A stretch of 64,000 bases of DNA from Siphonodentalium dalli (lineage: Eukaryota; Mollusca; Scaphopoda; Gadilida; Siphonodentaliidae): the NCBI GenBank assembly GCA_032622095.1, contig CP136062.1:161196875-161260874 (forward strand), read 5' to 3'. This document shows positions 1 through 11,683 of the stretch, in pieces. Both the position numbers and the translations under genes were made by a program. The notes beneath the pieces were generated by a model that worked only from the letters and a program-made list of their open reading frames with translations, had not been told where the DNA came from and searched no databases. The stretch's first letter is position 1, and every line of letters begins with the position of its first letter.

Positions 1-1
1 T

Positions 2-150
2 GAACCTCCACCGCATATGACTGGCGTATAATATGTTCATATGAGAACCTCCCCCGCGTATGACTGGCAGATAATATGTTCATATGAGAACCTCCCCCGC
101 GTATGACCAGCAGATAATATGAGAACTTCCACCGCGTATGACTGGCGGAC
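2..150. repeat. 43-bp minisatellite, 3-4 copies
   Basis: GAACCTCC-type units start at 2, 45, 88 and 123. The period is 43 bp, then 35 bp where an 8-bp GTTCATAT piece is missing. The array may continue beyond the left edge of the window. No coding potential was seen. Confidence 0.85.
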
Positions 151-711
151 ACATAAGTTTTTAAGTCTATAAGCACTATTTGATTTGAATATTCTTTCGA
201 GCAGTCTGACCATTGACATATTCATGCATTCAAACCAGTTAATTTATTTTGTAACTTGGCTTGTAATCGCCGGACACCTGCTTCCGGCCTGGGCTTTTAA
301 TCACAACTAAACTAAAAAATAAGTGTGAATTATAACAAATGAAAAGCACAAATACCTTTTAAAGATTACATTTGATATGTCTTCTGATACATGGTGTATA
401 TTCGTATTTTGTGGATGAAGTGCTGCTGAGAACGGCTTAGTTGGAACGATAGAACGGCTTCAGTCAGCCATTCTATTTTTTACGAGAAAAGTAGCGCTCT
501 TTCTTGGAGCGAATTTCTGCAACAATTTCACCGCGTAGTGGACCCATTACAATATTCGCACTAAAACAGCCATATTGTAGCTAAATATGAGTGCGCAGTA
601 TTCCACTGCGTTATTTGATACCTAAAATTGTTGTTTGCTAACGTATTCATCGAGAAATCTAAATTCTAAACATTAATGTCAAACGCAGTTTTTCGTGTTT
701 GTGGCATTTTA
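151..711. other. Non-coding, nothing recognised
   Basis: AT-rich sequence without a convincing exon, RNA gene or repeat. It is either intron or upstream sequence of DDX1. Confidence 0.5.
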
Positions 712-1115
712 TGTTAGGTCAGTTGTCGACCGAATAATGTAACTTCCGGTGTCCGGTCAATGGCGGGGTTAATGTGTGAGGATAGGGCGAATGTGGACCT
801 TTCGTTAGACACCAAAAGGAGCCCTCTACGCGCTGTATTCCTCGAGATATCGACCGTCCCACGCAATTTGAAAATCCTGTCCCGCAGATTGTCATTCTAT
901 CCCAAATTCCACCCCATGTTAGGTCAGTTGTCGATCAAATAATGCAACTTCTGGTGTCCAGTCAGTGGCGGGGTTAATATGTGTGCGAATGTGGGCCTTT
1001 CGTTAGACACCAAAATGAGCCCCCTACGCCCTGTATTCCTCGAGATATCGGCCGTCCCACGCAATTTGAAATTCTGTCCCGCAGATTGTCGTTTTGTCCC
1101 ATATCCCATCCCATC
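712..1115. repeat. Tandem duplication, 205-bp unit, two copies
   Basis: TGTTAGGTCAGTTGTCGA begins at 712 and again at 917. Both copies run through the same landmarks (TGGCGGGGTTAATGTGTG, CCTCGAGATATCG, GTCCCGCAGATTGTC). Copy two decays after about 1100 into short CATCCC repeats. The short ORFs inside are fragments without recognisable similarity. Confidence 0.85.
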
Positions 1116-1298
1116 CCGCAGATTGTCATGTCCCAAATTAACTACTTTCAATGCACATTCATGCAAAACTTTTTTTTAATAGTAAGCAAGCACATGTGCT
1201 ATTGTTTACAAAATATATCTGCAACTGCCAAATGTAAAAAAAATTGGATTGGGAAACGGAGTCAGACACACATATTAGAAAGACAGCATGCTTTGTTC

Positions 1299-2523
1299 TA
1301 GGGCCCGACGAATCGGCAATTTCAACATCGAATCGAATCTCGAATCGAATCACAATAATTATTCGAAATCGAATCGAATCTTTTTCAAACACTTTAGTAG
1401 TTTGGCGGTACCAATCAGTGGGGGGTACGAGCAAAAATGGGGGCAATTGCCCAATGATTTTATAACGTCAGTGAGATAACTCAGATTAGGAAGGAGGTTC
1501 ATTAAACTTAATTTCTATGACATGATATGAACAATATTTAATCGGGGTTTAAACAGTTTAATATATGAGAATGGCACGCCATCATTTCATATTTTTGACA
1601 TTGCCACTATGCGTGAAGTTCGTGAAAGTAAGCAGTTTGGAACTTTGGAGTCAATGGAGTCTGATTCGAGTCATTGCAAACGGAAACTCTTCTGCGCATG
1701 TACACTTCACCCTGTCGCGCACAGCAGGCACGTGCGATATCAAAATTGCGCATCGTGACTTGGCAAACGGGATTACAGGAACTATGTAATGTATAGTATC
1801 CCAACTTGAGCCTGTCCATCGGATCAATTGAGTTGTCATGAAAGCTAAATGGTCATCCATATTCCATTTCCCGGATAACATATTCTGTATAAAGATGTTG
1901 ATCAAATTTAGACACGACATGTTGGAGGCTGGAGCCCACAATGTTTATTTAATATATTTATATCGTGTTAAGTTTTAAAATTAAAAAAAAAATATTATTT
2001 GATTGAGCTGAGTAACACAATATAGGTTTTTCTGGTATAAGAATATCAAATACCGATATACAAATATGTCTCACAAGAAATTCACTCGCTTCTGCAAAAT
2101 TGCCACATTGCTGGTTTTATGTGGTGGAGGAAACCCGTGTGCGCTGCTATTATGGTACAACCGTGATGAACACACGAACCACCACAGACATACCAGCAGG
2201 TCGCACGAGTAACCCACCGACCTGCCATGAGTAACCCTCTCTGGGACTGGGACGCCAATATATAGATGAGCAGTGGGCTATTGGACAACTTACCCTGTAC
2301 ACATTGGACCACGAACTTCCCAGTTGGTCGCGGAAGGAGCCTCAATTTAAGTATTAGGGATATCATTAATGTTTTGTGCATATAATGCAGTCTATTCCCG
2401 GTGATAAAGGACTTGTATACAACGATTCGAAATATCCCGAATCACACGACCGCTTTCGAATCGAATCGAATCGGAACGCAAGATTCGAAATCGAATCGAA
2501 TCTCGAAGCTTCGTCGGTCCCTA
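1299..2523. mobile_element. hAT-like non-autonomous DNA transposon, 1225 bp
   Basis: The left end TAGGGCCCGACGAATCGG and the inverted right end (reverse complement TAGGGACCGACGAAGC) form terminal inverted repeats followed by subterminal GAATC-rich repeats. The element is flanked by a perfect 8-bp direct repeat CTTTGTTC at 1291-1298 and 2524-2531. An 8-bp target duplication is the hallmark of the hAT superfamily. No transposase ORF is present inside, so it would need a transposase from elsewhere. Confidence 0.85.
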
Positions 2524-2531
2524 CTTTGTTC

Positions 2532-4460
2532 ACATTGTACTGTTCTGTGATGGCTGTGCATATGGCTGTACCATTTGCGGTTACAAAATAACTGGCAGAA
2601 CAATGTAAAATTTAGATGTAGCTCGATCATCATAAACTTCATTGCAAAGCGCAGTTTTCCATTTCCAAAAGCGCTCAATATGATTAGAAATTGTGGATAA
2701 ATTTTAGTATGTACAATGTTTTAAAATTGCCTCTTTAGAACAAGCCATTATCAAAATCTCACTATTTTGAATCAGACTAGAGATAGACATCGGCCGAAAT
2801 GAGCGCTGACGAGAGTTTCAACTAGAATCATGGAAATATTCAGGACTGTTTTGATACCTATTGCAGGTATATGGACTCCCAAACTCCTTAGAAGGCTAAC
2901 TGTCCCCAAACTCCTAATGGACAGTATTTATAGACAGCCTGAATTTTCTACGTTTTCATGGCAAAGCAACAATATACTGCAAATAGAAAAATCTGCAGGT
3001 GCAATATAGCCTTAACTTGAATCTTTAGTTCAGATTTGCAATCATAAATATCATACTACCTCAAATTAATTTGTGCAGTGACAAATGTCTCCCAAGAGGA
3101 TCGGCAACAACTGTTTTGTTATACGAATTGCAAAAAGTCATTGTATCGCGTGAGTGCTTGCTTTCGTGATCATAGTTCCAGTAACTTTGTATCATGCTAG
3201 GATATCTGTTCCATATAAGTTAGTCAAAAGGTTACGATTTTGATAATTGCCATTTATTTGCCATCATTTTGGTGGTTACATAGTCAAAATTTGTCCATGC
3301 GTTGTAAACCAATAAGCATGAGTAGTATATGTTATTCTCTTCGGGCATATTCATGGATGACATGTCATGTCCTCTTGTATGTGCAATTTAAACGCAATGT
3401 TAATTTTATTATGATCTCCCTGAAAGCTGTGGGGAAGTTGTCGATTTCATAAATTTGCATTCATATTTTTATGTGTCAATACATGTACTGCAAGCAAATC
3501 CTCAACATAAAATACATCAATGTTGCAATAATGACAATGTTCACAATTTCCGAAAAAGGCTGATATAAGGGATACATATATATATGCAATTCATGCTTGA
3601 CAAACGTATGCATTACATTGTACACCAGCTAGAATTTATAACCAATCGATCTCAAACCATTGACTCATTCAATATCGCACCATAATTTCGACAGGAATAT
3701 ATTTAATTTAATTTACCCATGTGTTTCGATGTAAACAGTACAAAATAACAATTTTTCTGATAAAAGCATCAACTTAAATGTTCGAATATTAGTGCTGAAT
3801 AATTATATGCAAATTCGCCAACACCACAACTTGTGGTCGTTTGATGAACTTATTATCTGAACATTTCCCACCAATGAATATGAATTTTTCTGCTCTTGTA
3901 TTATCTGTTTTTCTCTTGTCATCTGCTTTTATTACCTGAACACCCCTCTAAATGAGTAGTAGACAGTTCCAATGTATACTTTTATAACTGACTGAGAGAA
4001 TCCATTTGGTATAGAAAGAGTTCTACCTTAAATTATTAATTATTTAATTATTTTTAGAGAAATGTGATTAAATACTCTTTGGGTACAGGTTTAGGGATAT
4101 GTTGCTCTCAATTTTAAACCTCTAGTCTGGTCCCCTGCACAAGTCATCCTGAACTGATTTACGATTATGTGATTTTTTATTTCGCATGGTCTCGCCCTTG
4201 TGACATTGATGGATGTCAAACTGATGCAATGACTATCATTCCTCCAAGTTTTCAGCTCAGTGGCATTTCCTGATTAAAATCTGAACCTGTTGCAGAATTT
4301 TTTTGATTCTCAATCAATAGCTGAAGCCCTTGCATCAAATCTTGTGTCAATTTCTCATTATTTAGAAGAAACGTGAACAATCGATCTTCAGTGAGAATTC
4401 ACGTAGCGGTCTAGTGGTTATAGCGTATTCGGCTTGTCGTTTTGTAATCACCTTAATATA
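2532..4460. other. Non-coding AT-rich stretch
   Basis: About 1.9 kb of AT-rich sequence with only short spurious ORFs. No exon, RNA gene or clear repeat was recognised. It probably lies in an intron or upstream of DDX1. Confidence 0.5.
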
Positions 4461-4673
4461 CAGTAATGCCCTAAATAATCGACTCCTTAACCACAGCAGA
4501 GTTGTGGGTAATTTTTCAGGATATAGTCGGAAATATGGCTTGTTGCCATTCATAGGAAAGCTCCCAGTGAGAGTTTTCCGATGAATGGCAACGAGCCATA
4601 TTTCCGATTAAATCCTGAAAAATTACCCATAACTCTGCTGTGGTTAAGGAGTCGATTATTTAGGGCATTACTG
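4461..4673. mobile_element. Foldback MITE, Tc1/mariner type (copy 1)
   Basis: Ends CAGTAATGCCCTAAATAATC and its reverse complement, flanked by TA on both sides (4459-4460, 4674-4675). The two halves are almost complementary over their whole length (about 100 bp arms), so a transcript would fold into one long hairpin. TA target duplications suggest mobilisation by a Tc1/mariner-type transposase. No ORF. Confidence 0.85.
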
Positions 4674-5185
4674 TATTGTCAGGGGGATGCTCGTATCCTG
4701 GTCCTACAGTAGAAGTACCCCTATCTTGGACTCCGGTAGTGGAAACATTACTAATGATGTCCAGAGCATTCTGCCCTGTGTTAGTTACAAATGTCAAGAT
4801 AAACTTAACCAAAGCAATAGAATATAACACCTTGGATAACCCATCTTTATGTGAATTTGTTTTATGGTACCCCCATAACACAGCGAGATGAGGTCACAGC
4901 CCCACGGTGGACTATTGAGTTTCACACAAAAGTGGCTAATTAGTCGATGTGTGACTGTTGTGTCATTCGCTGTTCAAACCTCATGTCAAGTTATGATCCT
5001 TGAGTAAGGCTGCTGGTACTGTCTGCTTCGTACCACTCATGTGTTAAAAAAGTACTCTGCCTGCTGTCAATGATGTTGTCACCATGATTAATCCTGATCC
5101 GCATGCATATACTTGGCCAAGCCTTGAAATAATGTGTTACAGCAGGCTAGTATCACCAAATTCAACCTACTGTGGACCTCAATCT

Positions 5186-5645
5186 GCTTTGGCCTCTTAT
5201 TCCGGGAAGTATCTACAGTAATGTCCTAAATAATCGACTCCTTAACCACAGCAGAAATATGGGTAACTTTTCAGGATTTAGTCGGAAATATGGCTTGTTG
5301 CCATTCATCGGAAAGCTCTGTGAGAGCTTTCCGATGATGAATGGCAACAAGCCATGTTTCCGACTAAATCCTGAAAAGTTACCCATAATTCTGCTGTGGT
5401 TAAGGAGTCGATTATTTAGGGAATTACTGTATAGTCTCAAATTAACATTGTTATAGTTACTTTTTCTCATCTGTTCAGTTTCTATATCCCCTAATGTGCC
5501 GAAAATAAAATTCACCATCAATCAACCTCAATAATATGAGGTGCCTAATGGCCATGTTTTATTATTAATAATCTGTGGCAAAATCACCAAAATCAGCATC
5601 ACTTAAATCACCCTCTGGGGACCTCATTCTGCAAATGACCTGAAG
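5186..5645. mobile_element. Partial composite foldback element, interrupted by a MITE
   Basis: The flanks (tctgctttggcctcttattc... and ...ctctggggacctcattctgc) match the body and right end of the composite elements at 17362-17752 and 27428-27805. It is split by the MITE at 5216-5429. The left hairpin is missing or degraded. Confidence 0.7.
5216..5429. mobile_element. Foldback MITE, Tc1/mariner type (copy 2)
   Basis: Same family as 4461-4673 (CAGTAATGTCC...CTG), flanked by TA at 5214-5215 and 5430-5431. It sits inside another repeat whose uninterrupted paralogue at about 27541 reads GTATCTATAGTATC, so the TA target duplication can be read directly. Confidence 0.9.
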
Positions 5646-5714
5646 ATGAATGATGGTTACAAATTGATAGGAATAATTACCAGCCAAAGAGTTGTAACTC
5701 TATCTTCATCACCT

Positions 5715-6290
5715 ATAGGAAGGAATAAATAATTTTATAGGAAAGCTATTGCAATTTATGAAGGCTATAGGAGGGTATCACCCCCCCCCCCCTTTTCGGT
5801 ACGCGGGATTCAGGGTGTTTTGAAGCCGTACGCGAGATTCATACCCCGGAATTAACTGGTATTCGGGTTCAAGCAAAACATCTTGGACGTAGGTTTTGAT
5901 GGCGCAAAATAATATTTTGTGCTAGTTATCTGTGTGAATGAGTGGGTAGAATAGCTTCTTGGGCATATTCTACCACCATGCCATCATAAAGTATCATTAA
6001 TCGTATCATACCGGCCTCATAACACCCATAATACTCTACTCCAATATCATGTCAGGTATAATGGATCATAATGTGTCTATGTAACTTCTGCTTGCATCTG
6101 TCTGATATTAAGAAAAAACAGTAAATTTGTATGTCATTTATCGCATATTATTTCTTAACATGTATTCAGGATTCACCCCCCAAAATTAACTGGTATTCAG
6201 GATTCTGGGGGAGGGGGGTGATACCCTCCTATAGGAAACTTCAGAAATGGTGAATGAAAACATTTATAGGATTTCTAAAGAAATTGCTTA
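5715..6290. repeat. Inverted-repeat element with C-rich junctions
   Basis: The arm CTATAGGAGGGTATCACCCC near 5755-5785 is mirrored near 6210-6235 (GGGGTGATACCCTCCTATAG). AATTAACTGGTATTC(A/G)GG occurs on both inner sides. A 13-C run starts near 5769. This looks like a degenerate foldback element of about 550 bp; the family is unknown. Confidence 0.6.
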
Positions 6291-6487
6291 AAGGTCCACC
6301 GACACTTTGAAAATCTTTAACCCGAGACCACAGTTGCATTTATATGACAATATAACCCCACTATATTACTTTATTTCTGATCATTACCTATTTTCTCAAA
6401 ATTATTCAAACACATTCCAGGTAATTTCTCTATTCCATACTTACTAGCAGTTATGAGATTGGCACAGTTGATACATGTATACATGTA

Positions 6488-6675
6488 CAGTAATGCCCTA
6501 AATAATCGACTCCTTAACCACAGCAGAATTATGGGTAACTTTTCAGGATTTAGTCGGAAATATGGCTTGTTGCCATTCATCGGAAAGCTCTCAGTGAGAG
6601 ATTTTCTGACTAAATCCTGAAAAGTTACCCATAATTCTGCTGTGGTTAAGGAGTCGATTATTTAGGGCATTACTG
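6488..6675. mobile_element. Foldback MITE, Tc1/mariner type (copy 3)
   Basis: Same family as 4461-4673, 188 bp, flanked by TA at 6486-6487 and 6676-6677. The loop region is shortened relative to the other copies. Confidence 0.88.
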
Positions 6676-6769
6676 TAGCTCCCCAGTAGTGGAAACAAAT
6701 GTAAATTTAAACCTTTTGCGATCAGACACATTATATGCAGGCTTTGTTGTCTACATGAATTTTCTTTTT

Positions 6770-6835
6770 TGTGGGTCCAGGTGGCTCAGTCTGTAAGGTG
6801 CATATCATGGAGTCAATTCCTGATAAACGTCCCTT
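6770..6835 (+). repeat. Possible tRNA-like SINE head (weak)
   Basis: GGTGGCTCAGTCTGTAAGGTG resembles a pol III box A and is followed after a tRNA-like distance by GAGTCAATTCC, a poor box B match. A related CTCAGTTGGTAAGGTG occurs at about 12172. Box B is degenerate, so this is only a suggestion of a decayed SINE. Confidence 0.3.
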
Positions 6836-6879
6836 TATTATCCAAGCAAAGGGAGAGTAACCTATCCTTGGTCAAGTTT

Positions 6880-7820
6880 GTAACTGATTCACCAGGTATA
6901 GGTTTAGGTGCTGATTCACCACGTATAGGTTTGGTGTTTAGGTGCTGATTCACCAGGTATATGTTTGGTGTTTAGGTGCTGATTCACCAGGTATAGGTTT
7001 GGTGTTTAGGTGCTGATTCACCAGGTATTGGTTTGGTGTTTAGGTTCTGATTCACCACGTATATGTTTGGTGTTTAGGTGCTGATTCACCAGGTGTTGGT
7101 TTGGTGTTTAGGTGCTGATTCACCACGTATATGTTTGGTGTTTAGGTGCTGATTCACCAGGTGTTGGTTTGGTGTTTAGGTGCTGATTCACCACGTATTG
7201 GTTTGGTGTTTAGGTGCTGATTCACCAGGTATATGTTTGGTGTTTAGGTGCTGATTCACCAGGTATTGGTTTGGTGTTTAGGTGCTGATTCACCAGGTAT
7301 ATGTTTGGTGTTTAGGTGCTGATTCACCAGGTATTGGTTGGGTGTTTAGGTGCTGATTCACCAGGTATAGGTTTGGTGTTTAGGTGCTGATTCACCACGT
7401 ATAGGTTTGGTGTTTAGGTGCTGATTCACCAGGTATTGGTTTAGTGTTTAGGTGCTGATTCACCAGGTATATGTTTGGTGTTTAGGTGCTGATTCACCAG
7501 GTATATGTTTGGTGTTTAGGTGCTGATTCACCAGGTATAGGTTTGGTGTTTAGGTGCTGATTCACCACGTATATGTTTGGTGGTTAGGTGCTGATTCACC
7601 AGGTATATGTTTGGTGTTTAGGTGCTGATTCACCAGGTGTAGGTTTGGTGGTTAGGTGCTGATTCATCAGGTATAGGTTTGGTGTTTAGGTGCTGATTCA
7701 CCAGGTGTAGGTTTGGTGGTTAGGTGCTGATTCACCAGGTATATGTTTGGTGTTTAGGCACTGATTCACCAGGTATATGTTTGGTGTTTAGGTGCTGATT
7801 CACCAGGTGTTGGTTTGGTG
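6880..7820. repeat. 34-bp minisatellite, about 27 copies
   Basis: Unit GGTGCTGATTCACCAGG followed by TATAGGTTTGGTGTTTA, period 34 bp. Units vary mainly at CCAGG/CCACG and at TATAG/TATAT/TGTTG. A second minisatellite begins directly at its right end. Confidence 0.95.
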
Positions 7821-7827
7821 TCAGATG

Positions 7828-8225
7828 GACTGCGATCTTGATGTTTGTATTTATCTCGTTTAGGAGTCATGTGGTCGCCTCCCTTGTTGATGCAGATTGA
7901 CTGCGATCTTGATGATTGTATTTATCTCGGTTAGGAGTCATGTGGTCACCTCCCTTGTTGATGCAGACGGACTGCGATCTTGATGTTTGTATTTATCTCG
8001 GTTAGGATCGAGTCATGTGGTTGCCTCCCTTGTTGATGCAGAAGGACTGCGATCTTGATGATTGTATTTATCTCGGTTACGAGTCATGTGGTTGCCTCCC
8101 TTGTTGATGCAGACGGACTGTGATCTTGATGTTTGTATTTATCTCGGTTAGGATCAAGTCATGTGGTTGCCTCCCTTGTTGATGCAGACGGACTGCGATC
8201 TTGATGATTGTATTTATCTCGATGT
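7828..8225. repeat. 71/75-bp minisatellite, six copies
   Basis: GACTGCGATCTTGATG starts at 7828, 7899, 7970, 8045, 8116 and 8191. Some units carry an extra GATC/GATCA inserted in GTTAGGA(...)GTCATGTGG, giving the 75-bp version. Open frames across it are an artefact of the repeat. Confidence 0.95.
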
Positions 8226-8229
8226 TGGA

Positions 8230-9410
8230 ATATGATTTATTGATTGACTCAAGTATTACCAAATTATCAAACTTAACATAACATATTGTGATAACTGTGT
8301 ATTGAAATGTGAAAATATGAGTCTTTAGCGAAAGAAAAGTTAGGTATTGAATAATGGTGAAACGTGAAAATATGAGTGTTTAGCAAAAGAAAAATTTAGT
8401 ATCGGATAATAGTGACAAATGTCAGTCTGGATATGTGTACCGACCGATTTATAGAATGAATACTCTTCCAACTGAGCAAGACAGACTAATGAGTAAAGGG
8501 GGATATATGATCATGAAGACTTCAGATGTGTAGAAGTATTCAAATAGGCTTACAATTGTATCTATAAATGAGATGTTGACTGAGAATTTACCTATTTTAC
8601 TAACCTTAATACTTATTATTTGTGCATACATATGGTAAACATGTAGTTAAATTTGACTTATTATGGTTCATAATGCTATATCATCAGAAGATTACATTTC
8701 ATATATAATAAATGGACTCCTTTCATAATTTTTTTTATAAGTTTTATCACTTAATCTTAGGATCTGTTCAGTTTTTTCATTGTCGGTTAATTTGTTGAAT
8801 TTGAATATTTTTTTCCAATTCGTTAAAAAGAATGTCCCTTTCCTCTGTCAACTTATTACATTTGATATAAAGTGCACCTTGTCAAGTTTTGCATAACATC
8901 CGTAAATCCGTATTGCTGTGAGGGTCCACTTCTACTTTTGGACAATGTCGGAGAATGTAGTGTCATCAGTCTCTGTACACTGCACCAAGTCTTTGCAGAC
9001 CCAGACTGCAGTGTTTTCTGCCTCAAGGTTACGAATGTGTTTACTTTAATAAAACATTCAATTTAATTCAATTCTATGAGTTTTCCTAGACATGTCTGAA
9101 TTTTAATCAGTTTGATTTCTATATCAAGATTGACGAGGGAGCTTCTCATGCCTCAAGTGTCGTTTCTGTTCCCACTGGAGCCCAAATGATCGATGATCGA
9201 TGCTAATAAATTTTATTTGTGCAGATCTTCAACTCGCATCCATCCATTTTCGGTTACTGTATTCCACAAATGCCATTTACTGTTAATTGGAAATGATCAA
9301 TGGTAGAAATTTACGGACCTCTGATTAGTTTCACCACCGTTATAGCCAGGGACGTGGCTAGAATGTTTTCAGTTTGGGGTGTCAAACTTTGAATTTACAC
9401 TTTCCACTTT
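8230..9410. other. Non-coding; possible LINE 3' tail near 9045-9075
   Basis: AT-rich sequence. The segment ending TTTAATAAAACATTCAATTTA (9045-9065) followed by ATTCAATTC resembles the 3' tail with short tandem repeats typical of non-LTR retrotransposons. The upstream 180 bp might be its 3' end. No reverse transcriptase motif was seen. Confidence 0.35.
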
Positions 9411-9780
9411 CCAGGAGGGCTTTCAAAAGAGAGTTCATTGACGTTTTTTCGCATTATCTGTTCAAGAGTTCTGTCCGTCTGCTCATATATATCTCAATCA
9501 TGGGTTATTGGATCTCGATGAAATTCGGTATGCAGGTTTGACAATAGGTGGGCTTTCAAAAGAGCGTTCATTGACGTTGTTCACATTTTCCATTCAAGAG
9601 TTATCCCTCTGTATTTATCTGAAAATGTTGGTTTTCTGTCTGTCCGCTCATATATCTCAACCGTGGTATATTGGATCTTGATGAAATTTGGTATGCAGGT
9701 TTGGCATCAGGAGGGCTTTCAAAATAGGGTACAGTGACCTTGTTCACATTTTCCGTTCAAGAGTTATCCCTCTTTGTTGT
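9411..9780. repeat. Degenerate tandem repeat, two to three units
   Basis: GGGCTTTCAAAA followed by ttcattgacgtt, ttcaagagtt and tcgatgaaattcggtatgcagg recurs near 9418, 9551 and 9711. This is an imperfect tandem repeat leading into the GTCC microsatellite. Confidence 0.7.
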
Positions 9781-9814
9781 CCCCCGACGTTTCCGTAGGA
9801 GGACTATAGAAATG

Positions 9815-9852
9815 ACCCTCGTCCGTCCGTCCGTCCGTCCGTCTGTGCGTCC
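9815..9852. repeat. (GTCC)n microsatellite
   Basis: CGTCCGTCCGTCCGTCCGTC with imperfect flanks. The units encode Arg/Thr/Asp in reverse frames, which explains a spurious open frame. Confidence 0.9.
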
Positions 9853-10375
9853 GAGATTGGGTACCTTCATGGTGTAATCAACTCCTCCTACAGTTTTAAA
9901 CGTAGAGATTTGAAACTCTGGGATATTGTTCCTAACATGTTGGTGATTTGCAACATCTATATAGCTAATCAAAAATATAATTTTTTCCATATTTTTGGGG
10001 GGGTTTTCGACTTAGAAAATTTCGAACATTTTTGCCTTTTGGATGAGATTGGGTACCTTCATGGTGTAATCAGCTCCTCCTACAGTTTTAAATGTAGAGA
10101 TTTGAAACTCTGGGATATTGTTCCTAACATGTTGGTGATTTGCAATATCTATATAGCTAATAAAAAATATAATTTTTTCCATATTTTTGGGGGGTTTTCA
10201 CCTTAGAAAATTTGGAACATTTTTGCCTTTTGAATGAGATTGGGTACCTTCATGGTGTAATCAACTCCTCCTACAGTTTTAAATGTAGAGATTTGAAACT
10301 CTGGGATATTGTTCCTAACATGTTGGTGATTTGCAACATCTATATAGCTAATACAAAAATATAATTTTTTCGCGT
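9853..10375. repeat. About 192-bp tandem repeat, three copies
   Basis: GAGATTGGGTACCTTCATGG begins at 9853, 10045 and 10236. Each unit continues through ACTCCTCCTACAGTTTTAAA and TTTGCCTTTTG. The copies are highly similar, and copy three is truncated near 10375. Confidence 0.95.
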
Positions 10376-10419
10376 TTGCAACAAGAAATGTTACTATTTT
10401 AGAACATTTTGTCGTTGGA

Positions 10420-10740
10420 ATAATTAGCATGGACAGGGACCACCCTAGAATGTGATTAGTGAGACATCTTCTCCCTAAAATGTGCCACTTCTCACTATTT
10501 TTGTCCCAAGTAGAAGTGACTTCTCTCTCATGTACCAGTATGTATATGTCTCGACAGCATATTTACTGATTATAATGTTGTTACTCACTATAATGGTTTT
10601 ATAAATGGGCTCTTGTTGTGCATAATTCTTATTAGATCATATTGTTACTTCTCCCTGATAACAGTCCTCTTCTCCCTGATAACCAAACCCTGGAGAAGTG
10701 ACTTCTCCCAATTTGAAAGCTCAAGGCTGGTCCTTGTGCA
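10420..10740. repeat. Possible MITE with CTTCTCCCT motifs
   Basis: CAGGGACCACCC near 10435 and GGCTGGTCCTTG near 10727 could be imperfect inverted ends. Between them CTTCTCCCT and GAAGTGACTTCTC recur five or six times. Family unknown. Confidence 0.35.
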
Positions 10741-10976
10741 AGGAAAGCTTCATTAACTAGAGTTTTCTCCCTTATTTCTAGGCCCAGGATGATGCTGTGT
10801 GTCGCTCTATTATAAAGCCAGGCTCAAATATTGTGCAATAAAAACTTGCTTTGTCTGCCATACGGGGTAGTTTGTTACCATCTCAAGTGAATGCAGTTGA
10901 CCAAATATGTGTGTGGTTCAAAATCATGCCCATAAATCCCAGAGTGGCAACTGGTCAAGAGCAAGAAAATTCCAAG

Positions 10977-11104
10977 TAGTAAATATTGTTAGGCCAATGC
11001 ATTCTCTTATATATGCGAGACTACCGATGGGAGACTCCATATATAAGAGAATGCATTGGCAGTGGGTTTTCGCAAAATTTCAAGAAGCTCCTGTCATGAA
11101 AGGG
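10977..11104. mobile_element. TTAA-type foldback MITE, 5'-truncated
   Basis: It retains one core hairpin (gccaatgcattctcttata... and its mirror, 10993-11061) and the right end CATGAAAGGG followed by TTAA at 11105-11108. The left half present in full copies (such as 14328-14579) is missing. Confidence 0.7.
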
Positions 11105-11235
11105 TTAAAAACCTTTTTTTTCAGTAAGTGTCAGACATATTGTTAAGAGCTATATGGGTTTCAATTTTGGACACTATCATCTCTATCATGAATTTTGCAA
11201 AAGAGATCAGCTGGAGGTGTGGAATCTTGCAAATC

Positions 11236-11623
11236 CTAAAGATGCATAATCCGATTTAACGCCCCTAAATTACTATTTCTTGGCTTTGGGGGTAAAAAAT
11301 ATTAGATTTGAGTCAAAGAAGTCACCCATTAAAACCCAGAGTTATCAGATATTGACTTTTGGAATCTTATTTTTCAACACCTCAAATATTTGGCTGCCTG
11401 GGAAATATTTGACGAATGCCAACGGACATACTCTGGATACCTAATTGCGTTGAACAAAAAGTTGATATATAACCATTTTTGGGCAATTTTATACTATATT
11501 TGACAGTGGTTAGCATTATTTTTTGGCAATTTATCGATTCTGATAACCAAAGCGGCATTTCAAGAAATGTTGTTGGAATATGATGATATGGGGACCATCA
11601 AATCGCATTGTGTACCTTTAAGT
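11236..11623. mobile_element. MITE of the TTAAAGGTAC family, diverged copy
   Basis: The left part (ATAATCCGATTTAACGCC, then CTTTGGGGGTAAAAAATATT) and the right end TGTGTACCTTTAA match the better-preserved copy at 42694-43168. A further inverted fragment lies at 16200-16228. No ORF. Confidence 0.65.
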
Positions 11624-11683
11624 TCCCTCTCTCATTTAATTCGTCACACAGTTAGATTATATTTTCTCTCTTTAATTTGGGTC

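Noticed and set aside
9853-10206. 98-codon open frame repeating LEIGYLHGV-like peptides
   Set aside because: It is the translation of a 192-bp tandem repeat; open reading is a by-product of the unit length (192 is divisible by three).
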